Positions 1 to 11,911 of a stretch of 64,000 nucleotides of DNA are shown here, one piece after another. The notes below the pieces were generated by a model that was given only the letters and a program-made list of their open reading frames with translations, ran no database searches and was not told the DNA's origin. The position numbers and the translations under genes are program-made. The DNA lies in NCBI GenBank assembly GCA_039566865.1, contig CM076952.1, positions 17,504,501 through 17,568,500 on the forward strand. The letters are read 5' to 3'. Origin of the DNA: Aurelia coerulea. Taxonomy: Eukaryota > Cnidaria > Scyphozoa > Semaeostomeae > Ulmaridae. Position 1 is the stretch's first letter; every line of letters starts with the position of its first letter.

Positions 1-4
1 AACA

Positions 5-295
5 TCCTGAAAATCAAATTTAGCCTTAACAAAAAGTATGGATCCACAGTACATTAGTTGAACTGATACTATCAGTTCAACGATTGCAGTGTAGACTTGC
101 CCCAAGTCTGTTTTGTCAACTGTAATAAGTCTACCGGAAAGCTTTTCCCTTCAATTTTTTTGAAGAAATTTTTTTTGACGAACTTTTCCCTTCAATTTTT
201 TGACGAAATTTTTTTTGACGAAATAGACTTCGGGCAAGTCTAATTGCAGTGCGGATCCTTGGTTTCTGCTTGGGTAAAATTTGATTTTCAGGAGT
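5..295. repeat. Short element with terminal inverted repeats
   Basis: The ends are inverted copies (CCTGAAAATCAAATTT at 6-21 and its complement near 278-294). Inside are a second palindromic pair (TTGAACTGATACTATCAGTTCAA) and a near-duplicated segment (CTTTTCCCTTCAATTTTTT) at 144-200. No coding potential is seen. It is best read as a non-autonomous DNA transposon or hairpin repeat of unknown superfamily. Confidence 0.5.
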
Positions 296-626
296 TAATT
301 TGTACCACATAGCCGCGGATTATTTTCTGATGCAGAATTCTAAGTATGAGGACCCACCAATCAAATCAAAGAATGATGACGTCAATCAAAATTGCGTGAT
401 CTTCGATCGTTCTTTCCAACATTGCGTCTCAGCAGGAAGGCCCCTGGATATACAGGCTCTGCAGGATTTAATGCATGCACCTGCTGTTCCATTTTGGGCT
501 TCTTCTTTCAATATATACTATGCACAGCGACATCGTCACGAAACCTTGATTCCGCGCAGAAAACTCCGCCTGGTGTAAAATTCTGAAGAAACTCTTCTGA
601 GAAAGGTAACAATAGACGATTACGTT

Positions 627-757
627 AAAGATGGCGGCGAGGAACTTTTTACCAAGATGCACTGCGTTCTTTAATCGAATTCCTATAGAATCGTTAAAGA
701 TTCGTAATTCGAACGCAATGCATCTTGGTAAAAAGTTCCATGCCGCCATCTGCACAA
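627..757. repeat. Hairpin repeat
   Basis: The arms AAGATGGCGGC...AACTTTTTACCAAGATGCA and their inverted copy (TGCATCTTGGTAAAAAGTT...GCCGCCATCT) flank a short loop, about 130 bp in total. Any ORF through it reads the palindrome and is not a gene. Confidence 0.55.
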
Positions 758-798
758 GTATCTTAAATGAGAGGTTGTAAATTTCGCACCTCAACTTA

Positions 799-1410
799 CC
801 GGGTGAGTCAGAAAAAAGGATTCCCGCTTGGAAGGCCACTGCTCCATGAATATCAAAGCAATAGTATTGGAAAATGTCTTGTTTTATTGCCAATATGTTC
901 AATTAGGTTCAGTAACTTACCCGGCCTTTATTGGCCATTCCTTCTCGTGGATTATGGGTGATATTCTGCAGAAAGCCCCTTCAAAAAACTTGCAAAAAAC
1001 GAATGAAAACGATGAGCACATTTTCCTTCCTAAAATTTATGACACTCACATAAATTCATGTATTTTGTCCTCTTGGGAGAATGGAATCCCCCTGAATAGG
1101 TCATCGATACCAGGGGAAGGACTTGTTCATCCTCCCAAGAAAATAGCGCGTGCTAAAGCGTTCACAAGTCATTGCTGTAAGGCAGAAATGTTAGGGAAAT
1201 CTGTTCATGATTTTGGGCACGTTTTTTGAAGAAGCTCTCTGGAAAAAATCCCTGATTATTTCAGATTGCAGTGGCCGATTTCAGTCAGGTAAATTTCATG
1301 GTAGATTTGAACATTTCTACCATTAAACTATATATTTTCCGATATCACTGTCTTGATATCCAGGGAGCCGTGACCTTTCAAACGGGGATTCTTTTTTCTG
1401 ACTCACCCGG
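799..1410. mobile_element. Tc1/mariner-like MITE (CCGGGTGAGTC ends)
   Basis: The element begins CCGGGTGAGTCAGAAAAAAG and ends with the inverted copy CTGACTCACCCGG. It is flanked on both sides by TA, the target of Tc1/mariner-type transposases. It is 612 bp long with no transposase ORF, so non-autonomous. Related but degraded copies are at 48469, 56610 and about 58526. Confidence 0.75.
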
Positions 1411-1412
1411 TA

Positions 1413-2852
1413 CGTTTTCAATGACAGAAATGTCAGCATTCATAGCTATCAATTAAACTAGCTGTTAACGCAGTTAAGTAAGTGCTGCTCATAGCATTAT
1501 TGATAATAACATTCCGCAGATTGTCAAAAGAATAAATGTCAGAGTGGATATTTTGGAGCATGTGGTTGAAACCAAGTTAAATTTAAGCTTTTTAAGGTAA
1601 AACAATTAAAAAAACCATGAGAACTGTTTGTAACTGTCAAGACTGCATCAAACGACTATAATAATCATTAAAACTCAATGCGATATTAATCTCACTTCAA
1701 GTCTTCAATTGCAATTTCAAGACTCAGTTAATCAATGTCAGTTCATTTTGTACTTTCTTGGACTGCAAGGTTTTCTTTCTCCTAGGTGGTACCTCAAATA
1801 GTGTATGGTTTTCTTTCTCATTTGGCCATAGATCAACACTGCTATTTCAACACACAAAGTGTTCCCCTTCTCAATTCTGTGTCAAATAACAGGCTTTGTA
1901 CTTTGCCTCAAATGAAAGCAAGTCTTGAGGGTATATGATGCACAACAGTTGACCACAACAATTCTTCAAAAGTTCATCTGGTGACAGTTTGTATCAAAGT
2001 TAAAAGGTCACAAGGTGTGAAGAATGGTCACAGAAGCAATGCTGATCCAATGCTTTTTGGTTTTTGTAAGAATGTGCATCCAGAAACTAATTTGTAAGAT
2101 AACTTTCTTATGCTGCGTTGGTCTTTTAATGTCAATGGTTAAAGAAGCAAATACTGATCCAATGCTGTGCAAACTGTTACAGGAATATGAACAGCTGATA
2201 TGCAGAATGTGATCCAATGCTGTGTTAATCTTTACATGGGCTGTCACAAATTAATAACGTTATCTTTCACTTCTGCAACAAAATACATGAGATATTAAGC
2301 TTTTGTTTATGAAATGCATATGTGCATGGTCATATGGCAACATTAAAGGGGCGTTTGCAAGGAGCATGGTTTGTGAACACACCATTGTGTGGTCTATTCG
2401 TTCTTGCCATTTTTACAGTCCACGAAAATGACCACCAATAAAAAGATGGCACATGCAAGGTATGGTGGCTGGAAAGGCCGATTTAAGTACATATATTCCA
2501 ACTGAGTAGATAACAGAAATATACTGACAAGAAAAATCTGTGCTAAAGGAGGGGAAAAATTAATCAAGAAGCCAATCAAAATTCTTTCAGGTGCAAAGAA
2601 TCATGGTTGAAATATCCTTTCAATTATCTTTCTTTTGCAATCCTCTCTTGTGATTTTCTATGCAATGGGAAATTATCTCTTCTGTTCTAAAAAAATTCAT
2701 GGAACATTTATGCACTAGATGTTTGCAGTTTTAAGCAAAAAGAAAACTACAGTTCTAAAGTGCAACAATACTCTACTAAAAGATTACATAAAACCCTGAG
2801 TTTGTATTGTGAAAAATAGATACCATGTACCCATCTAATATGAAAATTGCAT
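1413..2852. other. Intergenic, no gene recognised
   Basis: About 1.4 kb of AT-rich sequence with no ORF that looks coding. Around 2030-2225 the phrase GATCCAATGCTGTG recurs three times at uneven spacing, a decayed short repeat. Missing upstream SLC17 exons could in principle lie here, but I could not find one. Confidence 0.5.
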
Positions 2853-2860
2853 GGTTGTTA

Positions 2861-3288
2861 CCCGGGGGGGGTACTCATATATTTTTCAGTACGGGGACGT
2901 GCCGCCGAACAGGGTATCATTTTCAGGATTCCTACTCCGGGACAGGGTATCACTTTTGTATGGTCGGCTCCATGACAGGGTCCATATTTTGTATGATTGA
3001 CTACGTATCGTCGTTGTAAGCCATTTGCACTCCGCGAATATGATTTAAATCGTTTGGATGGCAACATTTCCGCATTTTCTGATAGATTTCTATCAAATTT
3101 TTATCAAATTCCCAGGGCAGGCTACAATTTTGTATGAAGAAACCCAAGAATAGGGTATTGTTTTTAAAGTTTTACTCTGGGACAGGGTATCATTTTCGGG
3201 AATTTTACTCCGGGACAGGGTGCCTTTTCAGATTTTCCAGCGGCACGTCCCCGTATTTTCGTAAATCAAGTACCCCCCCCCCCCCGGG
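2861..3288. mobile_element. G-run TIR element with 8-bp TSD and 33-bp internal repeats
   Basis: The ends are CCCGGGGGGGGTACT and its complement, followed inward by a second inverted match (GTACGGGGACGTGCCG / CGGCACGTCCCCGTA). A perfect 8-bp TSD, GGTTGTTA, flanks it (2853-2860 and 3289-3296). The inside carries degenerate units around ACAGGGTATCATTTT spaced 33 bp apart (units start at 2909, 2942, 2975 and again at 3182, 3215). There is no ORF. An 8-bp TSD fits hAT- or P-like transposases; superfamily undetermined. Confidence 0.75.
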
Positions 3289-3296
3289 GGTTGTTA

Positions 3297-3990
3297 TCTG
3301 TGAAAATCTTTAAGTGCTGTATGCAAGGGAATGAATGGTGAATCATTACAATAATGGGCAATTCACTGTTTATAACCACAAATGGGTGATTCACTTTTCT
3401 TTCCACAATGGGAAAGTCACTGTTGTCAGGTGCCTCAGTGGGAATTTCTGATATATTTGCTTTTATTGCTACAAGTGGCAATACCACAATGGGTTTATAC
3501 GTTTAATTTGTTGCCACAAAGGGCAGGTCATTGCTGTTTATTTGTGAACGTGTAAGAAATGCTTAGGTAGGCCTAGTCTAGGCCTTCGTTGATGACATCT
3601 TCCTGGAACCTGTCCGCTGCAGAAGAACAAATTTTCAACACAACAGAGAGCATAAAGAGAAATCCTCTCTTATTCACTGTGAAATGAGATGTAAAAAATG
3701 ATTTGATACGTACTAGAGTCCGTGAAAATTCCCTTCTTCTTCTCGCAATGAACGTGAGTCAACTCCTTGCATCCAAAATCAAAGCGGTGGGTGGGAAGCA
3801 TTTCAGTCGGCGAGCACGATGCTTGTTTGGTTTTTGCATCCATACAAACATACAAACAACACACTCATCAACACAGGAATTCCAACCAACCCGTCTAAAT
3901 TCTGCTACGCGCATGCGCTAAGCAGCAATAACGCTCAAGCACGAGACCGTAAAAATTAAAAATCTGATATATTTTCTTTATCATCCTTCA
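3297..3990. other. Intergenic/intronic, degenerate ATGGG repeats
   Basis: No exon recognised. From about 3340 to 3540 the phrase CACAAATGGG...TTCAC recurs (ATGGG at 3354, 3382, 3408 and more loosely beyond), a decayed tandem repeat of roughly 27 bp. The last bases before 3992 (TTTCTTTATCATCCTTCAG) form a good splice acceptor for the SLC17 exon. Confidence 0.45.
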
Positions 3991-3991
3991 G

Positions 3992-4124
3992 ATGGGCTTT
4001 GTAGCTGCAGTACCTTACATGCTGAAATCATTCGTTGGTCCTATTGGTGGAATTTCCGCTGATATTTTGATAAAAAGAAAATTATTGACAGTCAAAGGTG
4101 TCAGAGCATTGTTTTATGGTGCAG
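3992..4124 (+). CDS. SLC17-like, antepenultimate exon
   Basis: Preceded by acceptor CATCCTTCAG and followed by donor GTAAATG. It reads GFVAAVPYMLKSFVGPIGG and ends RALFYGAG with one base of the last codon. The preceding exon must end in phase 0. It corresponds to the loop/helix region that in sialin reads as a G-F/L-x-x-x-x-P-Y segment. Confidence 0.88.
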
Positions 4125-6768
4125 GTAAATGTCTTTGCCATTTTACAAAAGTTTGTCTTACAGTTTGTCTTGAAAAAGTTGCAAGAAACAAATGATTTAT
4201 CTCTGCTATTTTATGGCTGGGACTACAAGGATTTAGCTCAGAAGCATGTTGCAAAACAGTAGTTTGGCGCCTCCTTCATAGAAACTGTATCGTTTGTATT
4301 AACTTCGTCCCCAGGGCCTTTGTCATATTGGGACGGACACGAAAAGGTCTCCCCAGGGCCTTTTCGTCTCCGTCCCAATATGACAAAAGGCCCTGGGGAC
4401 GAGGTTGCCTTTGTATAACTTACATGTGAAAAAAAAAACAAAAAGGGGTAGGGTATCACAACAAATAAGTTACTTTTCTTGTTAAAATCATCTGTTTACT
4501 GTTTACCTTGACTCAACACAGAGTCCTAGTCATCGCAACAGCAACAACATATTAAAGTGTATTATTACAACAACAACATATTGAAATGAATTATGTTTGA
4601 ACGAACAAATTTTTATCCCCCTCCGCAGTTGTGTATTTTGTGCTGCATATTTCGGAATTTCGGAATGGAGTGAAAACATTGGAACGAAATATTTTATCGA
4701 TCTTTGTGCCGAAAATTTGAAGTGCCGAATGTTTCCATTATTACCTCGAAAAAATTAGATCTTTTTAGCTGACATTCGGCTGCTCCTCGCTGAACAATTC
4801 GCTGGCTAAATAACACTGCAATATCTGAATACTTAGATTGCAGATAAAATTTACTGTCCGTATAAAAAACAATTAGGCTAAAAATACAACCGATTGATTC
4901 GTACGATCTTTTATTGACCTTTCAGGTAGCCAAATCACATAAGTTGCATGCGAAAATATATCAAAGGTCAAAAGATAAATCTGAAGGCTGTCTTTTTCAA
5001 GAGATTGATCATGAGTGTAAACTGAAGGATTTTGCATACATGAGAAATTTCGCGTTATCGCAATATCTTACGTGACATAATTAAAGATAGACTTTAAAAG
5101 GGCTGTACAAGCTAAAGTTCCAAAAATCCATGACTTTCTCTCACAAATGCAAGCAAATAGCAGCAGATATAGTGCATATGAAGGTATCTTCTACAGGTTT
5201 GAAATTCGTAGAATTGGCCAATGCAATCAGATTTATCATACCATCAACAAATCGATTATGAAGATAAAGCTGGATTCTGAGGGACAAGTTTCAGATGTGT
5301 TCAGCCTAAACACACAAAAGCCCAATGCGGGATTAAGAAATTGGACGGCATGTGCTGTTTGCTTACTAAAACCTTGTGCAGCCCCTTTAATTCAATAGTT
5401 TCTGTGGTGTTTTAAAATTACAAATATAGCGAAATATTTCTTTGCATTAGGTTGTGTTTTGGCTGGTACGTGCATCCTTGCAACTGGTTACTGTGCAGCC
5501 ATGGAAGATGCAATTGCATTCTTAATTCTTGGTGTTGGGTTTAGTGGTTTAAATGCAACAGGATATGCGGTCAATCATTTGGACATTGCACCAAGATATG
5601 CTGGTATTCTTATGGGACTTAGTAACACATTTGCTACTATTCCAGGATTCCTTAGTCCTATGCTTACAGGCTATATAACGAGGCATAAGGTATGTATGGT
5701 TTCTTGAAAGTATGATTTAGATTCTACCGAGGGGGGGGGGCAGCTCCTATAGGGGGTTTGGTATATATGTGCCTTTGAGAATTCAGAGTTAGGACTCATA
5801 ACCAGGGCAACATTTAGAAAATATGACCCCATAACCATGGCAACATTTTGAAATATTACCCCATAAACAGGGCAAAATTTTCCACAAGAATCGTGACAAG
5901 ACTAAATGCTACTCTACGTAACATTTGTACAGAGCTAAATTCCTTTTTATCAAAGTTTTTTGTAATAATAGCCAATAATAGCAATAAACTGCCAACATTT
6001 ACCCTCGCATTTGCCAATAACTACGGCAAATATCCGTAAAGCGGGCCCATAACCTGGGCAAAATTCACGAAACATCACACATAACCGGGGCAAAATATCG
6101 CAAATTAATCCATAACACGGGCAGGCACATGTATACCAGGTCTCCTATTGGAGTTACCCCCCCCCCCCTCCCCTCGGATTCTACACAAACTGTTTCATAG
6201 TTATTTCTCCTCCATGACACACATCTACGAGTTCTACAACAACATGGTCTCCTTCAAAAAAATTCTTGTGTTAAAAGATGGTGCACTCTTGTTCGAAGTT
6301 TGAATCATTTCGCTAAAGTGTCAGCCTGCCAAGATGCATTGTTCTTTGATCGAACTCCTAAATTAATGCTTTTTGTTTTTCTAAAATGATACACGAGAGT
6401 GTTGCTGACTTAATGGCTAGTAGTTCTTCAGAATGTAATTTACAGTACATTAAATTCTATATCGTACAAAACGTTTCACTTTTTTCTCGACTCACGCAGT
6501 ACAGTACAGTTGATAACCACAGTCTATTTTTCCGTAGAAACCATCAGAATGGAGAGTAGTATTCTGGATAACATTTGTAATATACATAATAACAACTGGC
6601 CTATATGCAATGATGTGTTCTGGTGAACAACAATCATGGGCAGACCCAATTACTGAAAGTGACGCTAACGATAATTCATTAACGAACGATGAATCTTTAG
6701 ACTCTAAACAAACGAACAATTCACAAAGAACCTCGTCCCCAACACCGAGTAGCATCACGACGAGGTAA
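3992..6768 (+). CDS. SLC17-family anion transporter (sialin-like), last three exons
   Basis: Three exons (3992-4124, 5451-5689, 6538-6768) splice in phase and encode the C-terminal 200 residues of a major-facilitator organic anion transporter. The family moves sialic acid, glutamate or nucleotides across lysosomal or vesicular membranes, driven by H+ or membrane potential. Family marks are NHLDIAPRYAGILMG followed by NTFATIPG in the middle exon, and a final EWRVVFWITF helix followed by SGEQQSWAD, the usual C-terminal signature. About five hydrophobic segments are visible, matching the last helices of the 12-helix fold. The tail (SDANDNSLTNDESLDSKQTN) is polar and longer than in human sialin. 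The 5' two-thirds is not found in the window; the gene is therefore partial here. Sialin (SLC17A5) versus another SLC17 paralogue cannot be decided from this part. Confidence 0.9.
4303..4405. repeat. CGTCCCCAGGG hairpin in SLC17 intron
   Basis: An inverted repeat with arms CGTCCCCAGGGCCTTTGTCA... and TGACAAAAGGCCCTGGGGACG around a second internal inversion. A similar CTCGTCCCCAGGGCC hairpin is at about 45758-45825 and an eroded one (CTCGTCCCCAGAGTG...) near 57472-57820, so this is a small dispersed family. Confidence 0.6.
5451..5689 (+). CDS. SLC17-like, penultimate exon
   Basis: The acceptor is TTTGCATTAG and the donor GTATGTATGG. It starts with two bases completing a glycine codon and encodes CVLAGTCILATGYC, then GVGFSGLNATGYAVNHLDIA and NTFATIPGFLSPMLTGYI. 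The NHLDIAPRYAG motif is the most diagnostic SLC17 signature in the window. Confidence 0.92.
5728..6176. mobile_element. G-run TIR element with 8-bp TSD in SLC17 intron
   Basis: It starts CGAGGGGGGGGGG and ends CCCCTCCCCTCG. A perfect 8-bp TSD, GATTCTAC, lies at 5720-5727 and 6177-6184. Inside, the unit CATAACCAGGGCAAAATTT recurs with about 33-bp spacing near both ends. 449 bp, non-coding. It has the same architecture as the element at 2861 but a different internal sequence. Confidence 0.75.
6538..6768 (+). CDS. SLC17-like, last exon
   Basis: It begins after acceptor TTTTTCCGTAG in phase 0 (KPSEWRVVFWITFVIYI), encodes the last membrane helix and SGEQQSWAD, and ends at TAA after a 40-residue Ser/Asn/Thr-rich tail. 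An ORF on the opposite strand here is a shadow. Confidence 0.9.
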   Translation, partial: KPSEWRVVFWITFVIYIITTGLYAMMCSGEQQSWADPITESDANDNSLTNDESLDSKQTNNSQRTSSPTPSSITTR

Positions 6769-8168
6769 CGAAAGACCAAAGACCACAGGTTGTGGAAAGA
6801 AAAGTATTTCTCGGGTGCGACAAAAAAGTTCAGGCGTTTGAAAAATCGTAGTTCTTAAATTACTGGATGGATTAGAATGAATCGAATTTTGGTTGATAGC
6901 AGAAAGAACCACGGGCGATGTGAGGATCAATTATTGGCCTACCTTAGGTAACCTTCGCAGCATACCTCCAGTCCTTTGTCGACTAAAGCATGCCTAGCAT
7001 CAATTAAATGTTTAAAGCACCATGCTTCTTCTCCTTCTGCGTTAATCTGCTCTCGTATTATCGAAACTGCTAAGGCACACTGCAAGTGATGCAGCTACTC
7101 ACTATTACATTTTAAAATTAGGCCTAGGAATAATGGCGGGTAGCTCATCGCTTGCAGTGTGTCTTTCGATAATATGAGAGCAGATGAACACAGAAGAAGA
7201 ACAAATATGGTGCTTCCATAACTTTAGTCAACAAAGGACTGGAGGTATGTTGCAAAGGTTGTTGATTATTGGGCATTAGGTCACAACGGACAAAAACTAG
7301 GGTAGGCCAACATTTGATCTTCACGTCGCCCGTGAAAAAACGAAGAATCTCCGTAATTTTTCTCAAAGAAAATGTCAGCAAATTCAACTTTACAAAAATA
7401 AGCAAATACTAAAGCTTGTCGATCATATCGCAATACACATGCAGAGGACATCCGACACCCGTGAAAAAAGAAGTTTTGTGTTTCAGGGCGATTTTCAGGA
7501 ATTTCACAAACAAGGAATTTTTTCGTAAAGGCGAATTTACCACTAATTCTCAGTACTCGTAAAACACGAGAATAATCACAAAAAAGCGTAGGTCTTTCGG
7601 GTGTCAGACAGGCTTTATTCCACTCTTATCCATCCCATCCAGTTCTTCAGAGTACTTGTGAATTTTAAAACGCCTTAACGTTATTTGGCAAACCTGGTTT
7701 TACGATATGGCGCCAAATATACCGAGCATTCCTAATATATTTTGCGACGCGTTATCACTGCTTATGAATTGTAAATATATATCTGACTATGAAGCAATGA
7801 ATGTAACCGTTTTCTTGTCATTTAATTTCTCTTGCCTCGTTCTTCCGCTCTTCTTGACATCCAAGAATAACGCAAACACAAAGGGTTGAAGAAAAAAGGC
7901 CCAATGAGGCTTAGCGTTAGTGTTTATATTTTAAACATGCACATATATTGGTCAATTCCGCCGCAGAACGACTATCCGACGTTTTTACACGATGTACAGA
8001 AATCTGAAACAAATCATAGGCCGTCTCAAACTAAGGTACAACCAAAAACTACATAGAATAAAATGGTTGTTGGTCATAGAACTATCATTATACTGCAAAC
8101 TACTGTATGCTAGGTATCATTTAAAACAGATTTCAGAGCGGAATTTGGATCTTTCAAGCATTATGAAA
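6769..8168. other. SLC17 3' flank with inverted repeat
   Basis: Downstream of the SLC17 stop. An inverted repeat spans about 6936-7290: ACCTCCAGTCCTTTGTCGACTAAAG on the left pairs with CTTTAGTCAACAAAGGACTGGAGGT on the right, and an inner pair (ATCTGCTCTCGTATTATCGA) also matches. The rest, including 7440-7620 with a weak CGACACCCG/CGGGTGTC pair, shows no coding region. ORFs at 7145 and 7707-8249 lack any recognisable protein. Confidence 0.45.
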
Positions 8169-8176
8169 TTTTTTTG

Positions 8177-8639
8177 CAGGGGTGGAAAAAATAGCGGACC
8201 ACAGCACCAATGCTCCCAGAAAGCTCTTCAGGTCACCAGAAAGAAATGAAAGAAGAAGTAAAATAAAAGAAAAAATGGGGAAATTAATGTTCTAACGCAA
8301 TGTAAACATCCCAACTGTCCCTTTGCAATTTCAAAGTCTCTGGAAAATTTGACATTGTTCAACCAAAGGAAGCCACTGTTTCCACCACTGCTTCCAGACA
8401 AAGGAAGTTTTGAGTCACTGTTTACGACTCAGAAAGTAGTCGGCTAAAAAAGTAACCAAATTTGCCAAAGTACAATTTATAATGGTGGCTACAAATTGAC
8501 AATCAATATTCAAAATCTGTTCAATGTATTACATATCATAACCTCCCACAAAGTGGACCTTTTTGGCACATTTGGTTCTTGCAGAAATTTTTTCAAGAGT
8601 TTTTCTGGTCCCAGAAATTAAAATATTTTTCCACCCCTG
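8177..8639. mobile_element. hAT-like MITE
   Basis: The termini CAGGGGTGGAAAAA and TTTTTCCACCCCTG are inverted copies of the hAT style (CAGGGG...CCCCTG). The 8-bp flanks TTTTTTTG and TTTTGTTG match at seven of eight positions, as expected for an old hAT TSD. 463 bp, non-coding. Confidence 0.65.
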
Positions 8640-9283
8640 TTTTGTTGACATAAGGCGGGATCAGTCGCTTGGGAATTATTTGAAGTTTTTGTTTATCTTG
8701 AAAAACAAATTAGGCATCCTATGTAACTGTGATGCCTTCTGATCAGGAATCTGCAAGTAGAATACGGTAAAAGTCGTTCCTTATGAAACAGTGAGCTCCA
8801 GAATAGCCCCTGGTCGAGGTTATTTCTGTCAAATTTGATGAAGAAAGTATAGGAGCAAAAAACTGACCACAGTGCATTTGGTGACAGGTGACGGTCAAAC
8901 TAGTCAATTTATACAAGCTCTAACTTCATATTACTGTTTGCAAAGACATGCACTTTCGATTGATGTATAGGAGCTTTGAAACATTTGTGACGCAGAAAAC
9001 TTCCTAAAATTCCCAAGGGACTAAACCCCCCTTAAGTAAACAATATCTTACAATGCTTGCAAGAATCAAGTTCCGCTCCCTAAACTTTTTCAAATGATAT
9101 CTAGTTTGCATAATTTTTTTGGAAATAATCGTAGTTCATGGCCAAAAACAGTTTTACTCAACATGGTTTTTGGTTGTACTTCAGATGTCAAGTGAGATTT
9201 GTGATAACGGAAAATTATTATGCACAACCCTTCAATGATTATCATTTGCAGACATTTTCACGTGACATCTAAGTTGTCCTGTT

Positions 9284-9750
9284 CTAGACTGATGACTTTT
9301 CGTCCCTTGTTTCCCTGCGTTCTTTGATTTGCTGACATCACTTGCTCAATAGGGACTCATACCAGCACTCTTATAAAGTGGGGCCCCAGCTTCAGCATTG
9401 AAAAGCAAACTTTTAGTATAAAGAATAATGTTTTCCTGACCTACTCATCGCAAAATACATACCTTTCAAGCAGTAATCTTCCTCTGTAGAAACAAAATAG
9501 ATCCATCGCAGCTACGAGAACTCTAGGCCGTATCAACCGTTTTTGTATGCAACAACAACAACTGTCTAAATAGCGCCTCCTTATTGGTTGAAAACTAAAA
9601 TCTAGCAATTTGATTGGTAAATACGGAACCACTCCATATGGGCCTAAAGTGGCCCACTTTATAAGAATAATGGTATGAGTCCCTATTACCAAGCGATATC
9701 AGCAAATCAAAGAACGCAGGGAAATAAGGGACGAAAAGTCATAATTCTAG
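9284..9750. mobile_element. Element with ~75-bp terminal inverted repeats
   Basis: The left end CTAGACTGATGACTTTTCGT, continuing through TTCTTTGATTTGCTGA and AGGGACTCATACCA, is mirrored at the right end (TGGTATGAGTCCCT ... TCAGCAAATCAAAGAACGCAGG ... ACGAAAAGTC). No transposase. Flanks 8648-9283 and 9759-10490 show no gene. Confidence 0.55.
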
Positions 9751-10493
9751 TCCCGTTCTCCTTCTTCTGATTTGAACTGTTTCAGTGACCTGGTCTCCGT
9801 AACGATTTTGCTACACACTTGATGAACGAACGGCTATACTTCGTCAAATTCGTAACGCTTTTGGTGTGTATCAAGCATTCGTTACAAAGAAAAATGACCA
9901 TAAAATTTTCCAAAAATAAATGAGAAATATTCCAAAATTGATACATCGTGCCCTACAAGGTCAGAAAGCAAATCTCTTGTATTGATATCCAGAGACTTTT
10001 GTATTGGCATAAAGGCAAAAGCGAAGATAAACTTTCGATTGAAAACGACTTAAATTCTTTTTGAACAACAACTAACATGCTTCAGTCGAAGTTGACTGAC
10101 TGAAGAAAGGAAAAAGCTACTTTTTATAGATACAAAACATCGACTTAGGAATAAGGATCTCCCGTTAAGAAACCTCTAAGTTATATTCAAGTTCCTTATT
10201 AACTGCAAGTATGAAATAAAAAAGAGCATAATTACAGAAACAGTACACCTTTTACAAGACGTTCTTCAGGTCAATACAGTTTGTTTACTTTCAGTGTAAT
10301 TGCTTACTTTCACACCAGGATCTACGGGATAGAGAATTAGGTTTTAAAAAGTGCAATGCAAGAACGTCTTCTTTACTAATTCTAAATTAGATGTTTTGGA
10401 AGCTGTTGACGCAAAAACCAGAATACCAGTGGTGCGAAGACACACGGTTCGTCTTCTCACTCGAACTCTTCAAGGTATTGTGGTACTGTTGTA

Positions 10494-10861
10494 CCGTAAA
10501 AAGCCCCATCAAGCATCCAGGGGGCTTATCTAATTTCGGAGACACCATAGGGGGCTTATTATTCACAAAGTCAAATGACAAGCATACGAATTATACGAAT
10601 GATGGCTTTTTAGCTCTTTTTCCCTATCTTTTGCTGAGTCAACACATAATTTACGACTCAAATACATGAATTCGACACAGTTTTTATCCCAAACCATATC
10701 AAACTTAACATGCACACTGGAAAATCTTTAAATAAACAAACTAAACCCGCCATTTGACATAAATGGGGGGGGGGGTTGAAAGAGAGGAGGGCCTTTTCAA
10801 AGTTTTGGCTGGGAAGGGAGGGGCTTAATAGAAAGGGGGAGGCTAAATAGCATTTCTACGG
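10494..10861. mobile_element. G-run repeat element with TA flanks
   Basis: It lies between TA dinucleotides, with CCGTAAAAAGCC at one end and GGCTAAATAGCATTTCTACGG at the other. Inside, AGGGGGCTTAT (10519, 10549) and GGAGGGGCTTA-type units (about 10786, 10818, 10847) recur about every 30-33 bp next to a G-run. It looks like a weaker member of the G-run class. Confidence 0.4.
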
Positions 10862-11159
10862 TAATCCACTGACTTTGCGGCTAAAACAGGCAGGCGGATG
10901 GGGTTCGACTCGCACCAATGCCACTAGGGCATCATCACACAGAGTGCTCATTTTCAACGTTTTGCTCTAGAAGTCAATCCCTTTTTACCTTAATTTTGCT
11001 TGACGCACCTTTTCTATCAGTTGCAAAGATGACGCTGCACAAGAGAATAACGATCATAGATTCCTCACAGATTTTAGGTAAAAAATTTGGATGAACTCTT
11101 GGATGAAATGTTGGATGAGTTTGGCCATACCCTCAAAAAACATCGACGAACTTTCATTA

Positions 11160-11336
11160 GGCCTTCTAGCTATTCTGTAAAAGAGCCTGGATAGAGCGTT
11201 ATTTTATACATTTTTATACGCGAGGTTCGATCGAGTGGCGTTCGAGCTTCTATCGCTATTCTGCACACTCGAAAATTCTACAAAATGTGGCAAAACCTCG
11301 TTCGATTCTGATTCTCTTCTGAATGGCTAAAAGGTT
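11160..11336. mobile_element. 177-bp MITE, same family as 16747-16924
   Basis: Its ends (GGCCTTCTAGCT / GGCTAAAAGGTT) and inside (AAGAGCCTGGATAGAGCGTTATT; GGTTCGATCGAG) match, in opposite orientation, the repeat at 16747-16924. Both copies are flanked by TA. Confidence 0.6.
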
Positions 11337-11911
11337 TATTTCTTGGGAGTAAACGGATGAAACCTTGGTTCCGCTTGAACAAAGCTTGAAAACAGTGCAT
11401 AAGTAGTGTGATCTTAAAGTCCCTTTTACACTGCAGCATTTATTTGGCACAGCATGGACAACATTTGGTACATGTACTATAAAAAGTAGTTCAAAAATTA
11501 CGAGCTTTATCCGAGCTATGCCGTGTTTTGCGTGCCGTTTTTACCTGTGTTGGGATTACATCGCAATTTTTCTAAGCACACATGAATTTGGTACAGGTAT
11601 CGATTCTATTTGGAGGCAAGAGCACCACAAAACAACGCGAAGCAAAGATAACAATTGTCTACATTAAAGGGAACAGAAGTAGCTATATCCCGTAGCCGCT
11701 AAAAATAGACTAAAGAAACGCCTACACACCCATTGTTTCCTCAGCTACAAAGTGAAACGACACGTGCAATGTTGTCAAATATATTTCTATCTTGGCCCGG
11801 GCTGGATTTGCCACGAGTCTCTCGTTTGGTCTTCGGCACGAGTCATAAGATGTGCCTTTCTCACTCTTTCTGTCCCGCGTTTATCTGTTGCGCCTTGTGC
11901 TGACAAGAGAG

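Noticed and set aside
1..3990. Upstream exons of the SLC17 gene
   Set aside because: Looked for transporter-like segments ending in phase 0 with a donor; none was convincing. The missing exons are probably left of the window.
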